Part shown: piece by piece, positions 21,124-31,200 of the stretch
Numbering within the stretch: the stretch's first letter is position 1
Layout of the letters: every line of letters starts with the position of its first letter
Assembly (NCBI GenBank): GCA_018136815.1
Contig: CM030931.1
Span: 62,001 to 126,000, forward strand
Direction of reading: 5' to 3'
Source of the DNA: Isochrysis galbana
Lineage: Eukaryota > Haptophyta > Isochrysidales > Isochrysidaceae
Length of the DNA stretch: 64,000 bases
Made by a program: the position numbers and the translations under genes
Notes under the pieces: model-generated
Told to the model about the DNA's origin: nothing
What the model saw: the letters and a program-made list of their open reading frames with translations, nothing else
Database searches by the model: none

Positions 21124-23499
21124 AGCACAAAATCTTCGCTCGCGCCTTCGGCTCCGGTCGTCACGTCGAGTTCTTCCCTTGAGAAATCTTCATCGTCCCC
21201 GCGTCATGAGCCCGTCTCTTCTTCTTCTCTTCCCGAACTGTTCGGGTCGAAGTCTCCTGGGGAAGAGAGCCTCGTGGGACCCCTCCCTTCTTCAAAGGAG
21301 AGCCTTTCCGAGCCAGTTCTCCCCCCCTCTCGCCTCTCCGCGCCGACGGTCGAAGTTCCGCCGCCTCCGCGGGCCTCTACTCACACCCCGTCAACTGGAG
21401 CTGGAATGGGTCCTCTAGCCTCGTCCGTTGCTCCACCGGTGGCCTTTCCTCTCCTTTCTTTCGCTGATCCTTTGCCAAGTGTTCCTTCCTCTCTCAATCC
21501 CTCTGTGGTTGGTGCTGAAGATGATGTGGGTTCCGTCCGGTCCCTCCCTCCTTTCGAGCCCCCACCATATGAAGAGTTTGTTCCACCCCCGTCGACGTAT
21601 TCGTACCCCAAACGTAACGTCGTTCCACCTCCGACCGCCACCGTCGGCGCCGCCCAAATCATGGACCAACAAGTCCAGATCGAGGCTCTCCGCGGCGCTG
21701 TCGACCGCCTCGAGTCCTCTACCCTCCAAGCCGCCCAGCGCCACGAAGAATTTCAGCGAGAGGTGGGGTCTACCTTCAACACGATACTCAACATTCTACA
21801 GGGCCAAGCGGGCATTACGACTTCGTCTCGAGTCGAAACTTCGCCACCGCTTGTGGAAGAAGGAGGCAACTCCATCGGTGCTCCCCCTGCCTCGGCCAAG
21901 TTCCCTTCTCAACCTTTGCCCGCCGCGCCGTTCTCCGTTCCGCCAAATCCGATTTCCGATCCCGTACCCAATACACCCGTTCCTGTCCCGTCTGTCAAGC
22001 CTGTTTCTGATCCCCAACCTCCACCCACCGTCGCGGGCCTCCGCTCGCTTCCAAATCCGGCGACTCGGCGGCATCCCGTCGATCCAAGCCTCGCCGGGGA
22101 TGTTTCTGAGCGAGAGGTCATCCTAGCCTCATGGGACCAACTGTTTAACATGTCCCCCTATGAGGTAGCTTCTCTCTACAAGAACTCCGACGATTTCGAG
22201 CTAATCCACGCCATTCTCAACGGCGGCCTCTCTCGGGCCGGCAATGTTTGGCACTACCGTGTGTTTTTCGAGAAGGAGCACGTGACCAAGTGGGCTCGGA
22301 GCCGCTTCTTCCTCGACCGCACCCTCCATCACCAAGTCCGAATGGGCAAAGAGCTTTCCGAGATCAAGTTCCCCAAGGGCCTGGCCTCGGACAACGTCCA
22401 GACAGCGGCCACCTCCTGGAATGATTTTCGTCTGTCCTTCATCAAGCCACTCGAGCGCGCCCTCTCGCTCGGCTGCGACCACCGTGAAATCTTTACATCC
22501 TTGCTAGCGGCCGCCAACTTGTGCACCACCGGCAACCAAAGGATTTACGCCTTCCTCCTCGATCTCGCCGAAGATCCGGTTCTCTCTCTCAATCCCGCGC
22601 TGGCCTGCGACGTGCTTCTCCGCAAGTGCGACGCCACCTTCGCGGCCAACGTGCCCGGCTTCGCCAAAGACTCCGCCTCCATGGAGTGGGACCGCCTCGT
22701 AGCCCGTGAAGCCGGCTCCGATCTCTTAGAGTTATCCAAGAATTTGGTGCGCGCGTACGTCCGCAAGATGGGTGACGCGAAGGTGGATGCCACGACGGTC
22801 TGGGACCACCCAAACATGTCGCACGATATCAATCAACGATTCGAGTCCATCATTCGGAACGACAAGGTCGACGCGGCTCGCGGCGTGGATAACGCGACCA
22901 AGTTCGGCGAGTGTCTTGCGAAGACTCGCTTCCGCGTCGAGAACCACGAGCTCCCTCGTTCGGCCCTTTCGTGCGTCAACCTCTGCCAGCGCTACCTGAG
23001 CCCGTACGAACAAGCCCGCGCTGGCCAACAAGCGTCGGTCACGGTCGCCGCCGTGACGCCGCCGGCGACTACTTCCAAGTCCACCAAGACCGCCAAGGTT
23101 GCTAAGACTGCCTCTAACCCCGCAGACACTACGGCTTCGATGGTCGCCGCCGTCCAAGCGGCGGTGGCCGAGGCATTAAAATCGCAAAACAACAACTCGA
23201 ACCGCAAGGCGACTGGCGCTGACAATCGTCGGGCTCCGCCTCCGCCTACGAATTACTCCGCATCGTCTCCGTTACCGGACACACTTCTTGACCGTCCCTC
23301 GGCAAAAGCACGTCTTCCCGTCGCCAATGTGATCCCCCTCCGAACGGCCTTGGGCTTCCGGCCGATTCGGGCCTCTCGGAATGGGATCCAGGTAGCTGGT
23401 CTCGAGCGCGAGCCCGCTTCTGGCAAATCTCTCGTTACGCGGGTCACCCGGCCCTTCGCGCTGCGCTCACGCGCTGCCGTCCCTCGGATGCCACCATGA
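21034..23499 (+). CDS. gag: gag-like structural protein of copy C
   Basis: It would form the particle that packages element RNA. From the first in-frame ATG, 21034, it is 821 codons. Residues 1-190 are Ser/Pro-rich and disordered. A coiled coil (DQQVQIEALRGAVDRLE) lies near residue 210, a Pro-rich stretch follows, and a helical capsid-like region (from about SEREVILASWDQLF to YLSPYEQ) occupies about residues 370-680. The C-terminus is Ala/Lys/Thr-rich, then basic. No CCHC zinc knuckle is present, which is unusual for Ty3/gypsy gag. Its ATG lies 90 bp before the LTR end. Related LTRs have an ATG 29 bp further upstream (21005) that would be in frame but for one missing C here. The stop codon overlaps the next ORF as ATGA. 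Confidence 0.85.
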   Translation: MSSPQEPRSALAAGAPSQAISKSEISLALTSTKSSLAPSAPVVTSSSSLEKSSSSPRHEPVSSSSLPELFGSKSPGEESLVGPLPSSKESLSEPVLPPSRLSAPTVEVPPPPRASTHTPSTGAGMGPLASSVAPPVAFPLLSFADPLPSVPSSLNPSVVGAEDDVGSVRSLPPFEPPPYEEFVPPPSTYSYPKRNVVPPPTATVGAAQIMDQQVQIEALRGAVDRLESSTLQAAQRHEEFQREVGSTFNTILNILQGQAGITTSSRVETSPPLVEEGGNSIGAPPASAKFPSQPLPAAPFSVPPNPISDPVPNTPVPVPSVKPVSDPQPPPTVAGLRSLPNPATRRHPVDPSLAGDVSEREVILASWDQLFNMSPYEVASLYKNSDDFELIHAILNGGLSRAGNVWHYRVFFEKEHVTKWARSRFFLDRTLHHQVRMGKELSEIKFPKGLASDNVQTAATSWNDFRLSFIKPLERALSLGCDHREIFTSLLAAANLCTTGNQRIYAFLLDLAEDPVLSLNPALACDVLLRKCDATFAANVPGFAKDSASMEWDRLVAREAGSDLLELSKNLVRAYVRKMGDAKVDATTVWDHPNMSHDINQRFESIIRNDKVDAARGVDNATKFGECLAKTRFRVENHELPRSALSCVNLCQRYLSPYEQARAGQQASVTVAAVTPPATTSKSTKTAKVAKTASNPADTTASMVAAVQAAVAEALKSQNNNSNRKATGADNRRAPPPPTNYSASSPLPDTLLDRPSAKARLPVANVIPLRTALGFRPIRASRNGIQVAGLEREPASGKSLVTRVTRPFALRSRAAVPRMPP

Positions 23500-23768
23500 C
23501 GGCGCCGCGTCTCGACGACTTAGACCGCGACGTCAAGGAGTGGACCGACGCCAACGGCTGCGCGTACTGCGCCTTTCGTCCCCGGGCTCCATCTGGTACG
23601 CCCGAGGCAGACTTGTGGAAGTATGGCACGGGCGACGGAGCTCATAACCCCGTCGTTTGCCAACCATACATTCGTTTTCTCTGCGAAGGCGGCAGTGGCG
23701 AGTGTGGTAACGACCCAGAAGTCCACCGCCGCCTCCGCACGATGGTTGTTCTCCGTCCGGCCCAGTAG
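23496..23768 (+). CDS. Small Cys/His-rich ORF of copy C, ending in an amber codon
   Basis: This 90-aa ORF starts at the ATG overlapping the gag stop (ATGA). It has a CAYC pair at residues 22-25, then three more cysteines (VVCQ, FLCE, GECG) and a His (EVHRR) in the second half. The spacing fits zinc binding but matches no family I can name. As gag lacks a zinc knuckle, this may serve the nucleocapsid role, which is inference. It ends CAG TAG GTC. The frame after TAG stays open and leads straight into pol, so it may also be the N-terminus of a readthrough product. Confidence 0.65.
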   Translation: MTAPRLDDLDRDVKEWTDANGCAYCAFRPRAPSGTPEADLWKYGTGDGAHNPVVCQPYIRFLCEGGSGECGNDPEVHRRLRTMVVLRPAQ

Positions 23769-24338
23769 GTCGCCGGCGGGGCCCACGTCCGCGCTGTTAC
23801 CCCGCTACCAGTCCAGGGTAGTGGGCCTGAACGCCACCCACCAAAAGATCGTATTACGCTACGGCCGAGTACTTCTACGGCCTCCAACCGGTACCCCAAG
23901 ATTCCCCAAGTTCCAGACAAGCCCTGCCACCTCCATCCCCCTCTTTCTCCTGCCTCCTCGCCGATTGCCCCTATTTCTCCCAATGCCGATGATTCCATCC
24001 TGATTCTCGATATCACGCACGAGTCCTCAAAACCAAGTCAACCGTCACCGCCTCTCTATCAACTCAAGCCGCTCAACCGCTACCCCCCGCCACTCCTCAA
24101 GCATCCCCAGTCCAAGACCTCACGGTCTGCGAAAATCCAGCCGCCGCAGGCCCAATCCAACCTTCAATCCTTCAAATCAAATTTCGCATGTCCGAGCCAC
24201 AAAACGTCTCCCGAGTACGAGTCCGAGTCCAAGTCACGTTCAGAATTACCCTCTTCGTCTTACGCCACCGCGAGCCCATCTACGAGTCTGAGCCCAGTCC
24301 AGTCATCACCGGTATCACCAGTCTCCATTACTACGACG
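23769..24338 (+). other. ATG-less open stretch joining the amber codon to pol
   Basis: The frame of the small Cys/His ORF continues for 190 codons after the TAG without a stop and without any in-frame ATG, then meets the first pol ATG at 24339. It encodes a Pro/Ser-rich linker (for example SPIAPISPNADDSILILDIT). An open, start-less stretch is expected if translation enters by stop-codon readthrough rather than new initiation. Confidence 0.65.
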
Positions 24339-27300
24339 ATGGAGGCGCAGTTCTCCGGTTCTTCCCCACTTTCTTTCGAGTCCGAGTCCAAGCCTGTTTT
24401 GAGCAAACCCCGTTCTGAGCCATCCGAGTCCGAGTCCGAGTCCGAGTCCGAGTTTACAACGTCACCGAGTCCTACCACGCGGTCGACCGCAGGATTAACG
24501 GAGCTCCAGCCACTCACTGAGCCTCCGACGACCACTCCTTCCGCGGGAGTGTTCACCTTCGGTCCTCCCCGCCCCGAGTCTGAGTCATTTGGAATCTCCG
24601 GTCACTTCCAGAATTCCAACCACAACCGAGCCCCGTTTCACGAGCCACCGCGTATCGAGTCCAAACACAAGCTGACGCCGAAGCCCTCGACGACAGCCAC
24701 TGTGTCCTTGTCCGAGCCACCGTTCCGAGTCTCGCCGCAGCCGGCCTGCCACTCCAGCAGGCTGCACGCCGCCGAGCCGATCCCTTCCGTTTCCGTTCCG
24801 AGTCCGAGTCCAATCGCACAAGACAGTGCATCCCGAGCCCGCGTAATCAAGCCCGTCACCGAGTCCGAGATTTCGGCCGCACCGAGCCAACCGGTGCTGG
24901 CCACCGTGCCCCTATTGTCATCACAAGCTTCAGCTTCGTCCTCACCGACGGTTGCGACGCCAGGGGGCTTCACCTTTGAGCCGGCCCCGTCCGTTCCCAT
25001 TTCGAAAGTTAGCCCTGTTATTGGCGTCCAGCACGCCAGAAACGACGAGTCCGAGTCCGAGTACAAATTAACGTCACCGCGGAGTCCGCGGTCGACCACC
25101 GGCGTTCCCACGCCACCCCATCAACCGAGAGCCCTGGAGGAGCTTGAACAGCCGTCTCCTAGCCCCTCTCAAGTCGCCGAGTCTTCCGAATTCGAGTCTG
25201 AATCCACCGTAATTTCAGCGGTCCATCCACCCGCTAGCCCGAGCCAAGTCCTCCGAAGAATGCTTCGCATTGCAGAACCTCTTCGGCCACTACCCACGCC
25301 AGCCGCTGCCGCAGAGCCACCACCCTGGCCCCAGCCTTCCCCGCAGCCGGCTTCTACGACAGCCACGTCCCTTCTTTCGCCGGCGCCGACCCCGCCGACG
25401 ACAGAATGCAACGACGTCGATCCCTGGCCTGTTTCCTCTTCCGACGTGACCATGGAGAGTGACCACAACTCCTCTGCACGTCGAGGAACGGCGGCCTCCC
25501 AAACCGAGCTTCTACGCCCATTGAGCCAGCCCAACCGAGTCCCTGAGCCATGTCCTTCATGTCTCTCACCGGTGGTCTCGCGGCCGCGGCGTCCGTCGCC
25601 GCCGTCCGACACCCCACTTCTCCGAGTTTCTTCGTCCATCCCGTCCTCCGAGCCCGTCTCTACGTCGTCGATATCCGAGTCTTCTTCCATTCGTCCTACG
25701 TCGCTGCGGCCACCGGTCGCCGCCTCCGAGCACTGCCTGCCTCTCGATACCACTGCCACCACCATCATGCGCGTGGCAGCGATCAATGCGTCCGCGATCC
25801 AGTCCTTCGATTCCTCTCAAAACAACTCCGATGTCGGCACCCGTGATGATACCCCGTCACCCGCTCTCCACGCTCTCGCCTCTCTTCGTGCACGAGCGAG
25901 CGGCTCTGCGGTGGTATTACCTCGGCACCTCACGGAGGCAGCCCAAGAGCTTCGCCGGCCTCGCAATGGCACCCTAGCCTCGCCTGCCGCCGCGCTACCC
26001 AAGCACTTCGATGAGCTTTGCGCTGAGCTCACGAAGATGAATCAACGAGTCCAAGACGGGCTGACGTCTGGCTGTCACGCACCACGCGTTCTCGTCGTTG
26101 GCGAGACGAGCGGCGTCGTCTCCTCCATGTTCCTACTCGCCGGTGCTGATGTAGCTACGTGCGATTTGTATCCTTCCGAGATCGATTACGTGCCCCACTT
26201 CCAAGGCGACGCGCTTCATGTCCAAAACCTAGGTTGGGACCTAGTCATCGCCCACCCGCCCTGCACGTACCTCTCCGCTGTCAGCAGTCAATGGCTCTCC
26301 CAAGAACCCGGACGTCGTGCCGCTCTTGAGTCGGCCGCTCGCGTCTTCAAGTCAATGGCCTCCGCCACTGCTCCGTTTGTAGCGGTCGAGAACCCTCGGA
26401 TGCATGCGGAAGCTCGCCGTTTAGTCGGGGGGTTGACCCCGACCCAATTCGTCCAACCCTGGGAGCACGGCACTGGACACCAGAAAGCCACCGGGTTGTA
26501 CCTCACCAAAGGGCTGCCGCCCCTCCAGCCAACTTGCGTCGTGGATGGCCGTGAGTCGGCCATGGCTAACCTCTCTCCTTCACCGCACCGTGGCGCTCTT
26601 CGCAGCCGCACCTACGTCGGTGTAGCTGGAGCGATGGCGATCCATTGGATGCCGGTTCTTCTTCGACATTTGAGCCAACAGCGAGACCAGACGTCGACGA
26701 AGAAATTGTCCGCGTTAGAGCTACTCGCTTGCGCGCGGTGCAGCCTATTGGACCGGCCTTCACTTAGCTCGACCGAGGCTACCGCCTACGAGCCGTGGTC
26801 GGCTCTTCATCGTTATGAGAGGGGGAGGGAAACGAGTGAAGTTTCTTCCGACCCCGTTGTTTCCCGTCCAGCTACTCCCGAGTCAGACAACCACGAAGAC
26901 CAAAAAGAAACCCACGATAACAACGACAACGACACGCCACTCCACGCCTCCGAGTCTACACTCCACGACCCATTCTCTCCATGGACCGCCCCGCCTCCGG
27001 CACGCGCGAGCTCGCCGCGTCCGACGACGCCGACGACTCTCCGGAAGCGGCGCCAACAATGGCAATCATTCGGAGTGAACGGGGACCAGAAATGGTCCAA
27101 CGTCACGCTCGAAACCGCTGACGAAATAAGAGCGCAAGCTCTAGCCGGACGAGGCGCCGACGAGGAATCCGACCTTACCGCTGCCGTCCGAGCGCCAATC
27201 GAGTTTGTGGAAGCCAAAGGCATCCGCGCCGAAGAGCTAGCCTCATTAGTTCGAAGACCCAAGACAGAAGCCCAAGCCCGTCTCGAGAAAGATTGGGAAA

Positions 27301-28031
27301 AGATGTCCGACCACCCGAGGCACCCCACCGACAAGAGAGGCCTGGGCTACACTAGTCCCAAGCTATCACCCTGTACCGCTACCAACGAGGACGACCCCTC
27401 TAGGCCCTCTGCCACGATAGCGGCAGTCGGAGTACCCGAAGAGACGACGACCAGTTTGACGACGAATTCACCCGAGCAACGACGCTGGCGACCAACCCCG
27501 TCCCTGTCCGACACCATTGCACACGTGACCGCGCACCGGCCGGAGAGCGTCGTGGATACCCTACCATCTGCCTACCCAAGGCATTGTCTATATGTTCGAG
27601 ATCTAATGGTCTGCCGCTCCGGCGAGGCTGCCGGCAAAGAAGGAGTAATCTTAGCCGACTCCGCCCTCACGGTCAACAGCACACTCGCTGACACCGGAGC
27701 TGGCCCGTCGGTCGTGACCACTTCCCTCTTGTCCAGCCTACCCAACGACGCATGCGTCGAGCGGCTGCCGCAAGCCGTAGTGACACCGCTTCACGGTCCG
27801 GACGGCCTACCTCTTATCACGCGAGGCAAGGCTCGAATCGTTTTCTCCGTCGGTGGATTTCTCTTTCGTCATACGCCGGCCGGAGAGCGTCGTGGATACC
27901 CTACCATCTGCCTACCCAAGGCATTGTCTATATGTTCGAGATCTAATGGTCTGCCGCTCCGGCGAGGCTGCCGGCAAAGAAGGAGTAATCTTAGCCGACT
28001 CCGCCCTCACGGTCAACAGCACACTCGCTGA
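24339..28031 (+). CDS. pol: pol N-terminal half of copy C: Ser/Glu linker, cytosine-methyltransferase-like domain, protease
   Basis: This is 1230 codons from the first ATG. Residues 1-570 are low-complexity Ser/Glu/Pro-rich, with (GAGTCC)n repeats near residue 30. Residues about 580-775 resemble a protein family common in phages and usually called DNA cytosine methyltransferase. Visible blocks are VLVVGETSGVVSSMF (SAM-binding-like), CDLYPSE, WDLVIAHPPCTYLS with candidate nucleophile Cys642, VAVENPRMH, VQPWEHGTGHQKATGLYL and the C-terminal LRSRTYVGVAGAMAIHW. A retropepsin ADTGAG site follows near residue 1117. The frame is then lost in a 340-bp tandem duplication, giving an out-of-frame end at 28031. 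Copy A shows that the intact element reads straight on. The methyltransferase identification is from remembered family motifs. Confidence 0.85.
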   Translation: MEAQFSGSSPLSFESESKPVLSKPRSEPSESESESESEFTTSPSPTTRSTAGLTELQPLTEPPTTTPSAGVFTFGPPRPESESFGISGHFQNSNHNRAPFHEPPRIESKHKLTPKPSTTATVSLSEPPFRVSPQPACHSSRLHAAEPIPSVSVPSPSPIAQDSASRARVIKPVTESEISAAPSQPVLATVPLLSSQASASSSPTVATPGGFTFEPAPSVPISKVSPVIGVQHARNDESESEYKLTSPRSPRSTTGVPTPPHQPRALEELEQPSPSPSQVAESSEFESESTVISAVHPPASPSQVLRRMLRIAEPLRPLPTPAAAAEPPPWPQPSPQPASTTATSLLSPAPTPPTTECNDVDPWPVSSSDVTMESDHNSSARRGTAASQTELLRPLSQPNRVPEPCPSCLSPVVSRPRRPSPPSDTPLLRVSSSIPSSEPVSTSSISESSSIRPTSLRPPVAASEHCLPLDTTATTIMRVAAINASAIQSFDSSQNNSDVGTRDDTPSPALHALASLRARASGSAVVLPRHLTEAAQELRRPRNGTLASPAAALPKHFDELCAELTKMNQRVQDGLTSGCHAPRVLVVGETSGVVSSMFLLAGADVATCDLYPSEIDYVPHFQGDALHVQNLGWDLVIAHPPCTYLSAVSSQWLSQEPGRRAALESAARVFKSMASATAPFVAVENPRMHAEARRLVGGLTPTQFVQPWEHGTGHQKATGLYLTKGLPPLQPTCVVDGRESAMANLSPSPHRGALRSRTYVGVAGAMAIHWMPVLLRHLSQQRDQTSTKKLSALELLACARCSLLDRPSLSSTEATAYEPWSALHRYERGRETSEVSSDPVVSRPATPESDNHEDQKETHDNNDNDTPLHASESTLHDPFSPWTAPPPARASSPRPTTPTTLRKRRQQWQSFGVNGDQKWSNVTLETADEIRAQALAGRGADEESDLTAAVRAPIEFVEAKGIRAEELASLVRRPKTEAQARLEKDWEKMSDHPRHPTDKRGLGYTSPKLSPCTATNEDDPSRPSATIAAVGVPEETTTSLTTNSPEQRRWRPTPSLSDTIAHVTAHRPESVVDTLPSAYPRHCLYVRDLMVCRSGEAAGKEGVILADSALTVNSTLADTGAGPSVVTTSLLSSLPNDACVERLPQAVVTPLHGPDGLPLITRGKARIVFSVGGFLFRHTPAGERRGYPTICLPKALSICSRSNGLPLRRGCRQRRSNLSRLRPHGQQHTR

Positions 28032-28220
28032 CACCGGAGCTGGCCCGTCGGTCGTGACCACTTCCCTCTTGTCCAGCCTACCCAACGACGCATGCGTCGA
28101 GCGGCTGCCGCAAGCCGTAGTGACACCGCTTCACGGTCCGGACGGCCTACCTCTTATCACGCGAGGCAAGGCTCGAATCGTTTTCTCCGTCGGTGGATTT
28201 CTCTTTCGTCATACGTTCAT
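27541..28220 (+). repeat. 340-bp tandem duplication within the pol protease region
   Basis: Two head-to-tail units (27541-27880 and 27881-28220) look identical by eye. They cover the segment just before and through the protease active site. Because 340 is not divisible by three, the frame shifts by one. Copies A and B have a single unit. It is either a very recent duplication or an assembly artefact. Confidence 0.9.
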
Positions 28221-31200
28221 GGTGATTGAAGGCAACCCGATGCTGCTGCTCGGGAACGACTTCTTAGCTACGCACGCCGCTTCGATTCAGCTCGCCTCCG
28301 ACAGCGCGGAAGGCTCTATCTCACTCGGTGCTCCATCCACGGTGGCTTCTCTTGAGGTTGACGGCAGTCCAAGCCCCGACGCTCCGCCGATCTTTCGCGT
28401 CTCGACGTCACCGATAGCGGTGGTCCCTATCAGCATGACTTGTGCACAGGTCTGTCCGACCTCCGCGAACCCAATCACGACTGACTTCTTCCGAGGGCCG
28501 CAAGCCGCCGAAAACGACAACCAGCTAGTCTCCGAGCCGCTCTTCAACACGGCCGATGAGTTTGCCGCCAAAGCGCCGGCGTCTTGTGGCTCCGAGTACC
28601 TCCTATATACCCATGAACCTATCACGATCCCGGCCTATCATCGGGCGACGTTTCACGTCCGAATTCCGCTAGCTCTTCGAGAACACGAAGACTGCGCCAT
28701 GCTCGTGGACCGACTCCCTACACGCGAGACTATTGACAGCTCTCCGCTCGTCATCCCTCAAGTAGAGAGGCCGAAATCCGACCACACCATCGCGGTTACG
28801 GTGGCCAATACTGACCCCAAACCACTACACCTTCCGTCGTTCCATCCTGTAGCTTCGCTACAGGTTCGATTCAAGATTCACGCTGGAACTTATCACCGCG
28901 TCGGTGACAATAACTCGCCGGATGTGATTGAGTCGCTCAACGAGGACCAACGCAAGCTCCTCGAGGCAGCCAAGATCGACCCCGAGGGCCGTCTCTCGAT
29001 GCCCCAACGTGAACAAGTTCGTCGTCTACTGGCCCGACGTATCGCTGCTTTCGCAATTGATCCGACCAACCCGAATCACACTCACGTGATGGAGGTAGAG
29101 CTACCGCTCAACCCTGGAGCCGAAGCTCACCGCCACGCACCGTCTAGAGTTGGACGAGAGGGTGAGAAGATCATAGAGGACGAAGTTTGCAAGATGGAGT
29201 CCGCGGGCATCATTAGGAAATCAAATTCGTCGTGGGCCTCTCGAGTCGTGTTAGTCACTAAGAAGGATGGCTCCGTACGTTTCTGCGTAGATTATCGCGA
29301 CGTCAACTCCAAGCTTCGTCTAGAGGACAGCCCTCTTCCCCTCACGGTAGAAGCCATCGACCGATTGTCGTCCGGCCAAGGCAACCTTGATTCTCTATTC
29401 CTTTGCACCCTGGACCTGGCATCTGGTTTCTGGGGTATACCGATCAAAGAGTCCGATAAACATATCACCGCGTTCACTACTCATCGCGGCAAGTACGAGT
29501 TCAATTACTTGCCTTTTGGTGTTCAATCCGGTCCCTCGTATATGTGCCGCCTCATGGACGCCGTTCTCGGTGGGCTGGCATGGGAGATTTGTATGCCATA
29601 CTTGGATGATGTCGGCGCCTGGTCGACAGGCGTAGGTGACTCGCTGCAGGCCAGGGAAGAGTCGTCATTCCAACAAATGTTACACCGTCTTGATCTTGTC
29701 TTGGAACGTCTCATCTGGGCGGGCCTCACTTGCAAGATGTCGAAATGCGTTTTCTTTGCCACCTCGGCTGAATATCTCGGCCACGTTGTTTCGCGTGAAG
29801 GTCTTCGGATGGATCCCAAGAAAGTGGAAGCCGTCTCGAAAATCGACCCTACCCAAATCAACTCTATCGAAGCCGTCCGTTCTTTCCTTGGACTGTGCTC
29901 GTACTACCGCCGTTTTATACGCCGTTTTGCGATCCGTGCAGCGCCGTTAACCGCTCTCACGCGGAAAGGGTGCGATGTCCCGGTCGAGTCGCAAACAGAA
30001 GCCTGTCGCCAGGCTATCGAAGATCTCAAGCAAGCTATCTGTGAAGAACCCGTACTCGCACCTCCTCGAGACGACCGTCCTTTCCTCGTTAAAACCGACG
30101 GTGCTAGCAAGCTCGGCATCGCCGGCGTCCTCGCCCAAAAAGACGACGAAGGGAGAGAGCGCGTCGTTGCATACTACGGTCGTAGCTTGAGTCCGGCTGA
30201 GCGCCATTGGACAGTCACTGAAATCGAACTTCTAGCAGCGCTAGAATCGATCCGAAATTGGAGGCCTTATCTTTGGGGTCGCCACTTCACCCTCGTCGTA
30301 GACCATTCAGCTTTGCGCTGGCTTCACACGATGAAAGATCAAGTCACCGGTGGTCCAGCCTCGCGCCTCATGCGATGGGTCCTGAAGCTAGCCGAATATC
30401 GATTCGACGTCGTGCACAAACCTGGAGTCACTCACTGGGACGCCGACGGCTTATCCCGCCTAGTTGCTCTCGAGCCCGATCACGATCCTCTCCATCTCGA
30501 GGAGAGTGACGTCCATTCTTTCGATTCTTCCGAAATTCACGACATAGTCGCCGCCGCGGTTACTTCATCCACCCTCACCGCTCGCCGCCAACAAGCAAGC
30601 GATAGGCTCGCTCGTCAAGCATCGGAATCTTCGGAGTCGATTACCTCCTCGTATCTCGATGTGGGCGTGCCTCATGCCGACGAATTACGTCAAGCGCTCT
30701 CTACCGACGATCTCGCCAGCTCGATCCTTTCTGAAGTCGAGTCGATCCTTCCGAAAGCTTCCTCTTCGATTGACTCTAGCTCGTCGTCGAAGAAAAGTTC
30801 CCGATTCCTCCTTCGCGATGGCCTACTCTACTACCGCTCCTCAGAAGCGGAAGAGGCTCCTCTTCGTTTGTACATTCCGGAGTCCCTTCGTGACACGTAC
30901 CTCCGCGCCTACCATGACCACCTTGGTCACCCAGGTGCGACAAGGATGTCTACCCTACTTCGTACTCGAGTGTACTGGCCTGGCTTGTCCGCCTCTGTAT
31001 CGGAATACGTTCGAGAGTGCCACGAATGCACTCTTGGCAAACCGTTACCGCGACCGCTCGCCCATCCATCCGGTCTTTCTATCGGATCCTATCCTTTCGA
31101 CGTCGTCTATTGCGATATTCTTTCGATGGCTCCCACTCACGATTTCGTATCCGGCCGCTCCGGTTTTGACAAGCTGATTGTTTTCGTCGATTCTCTCTCT

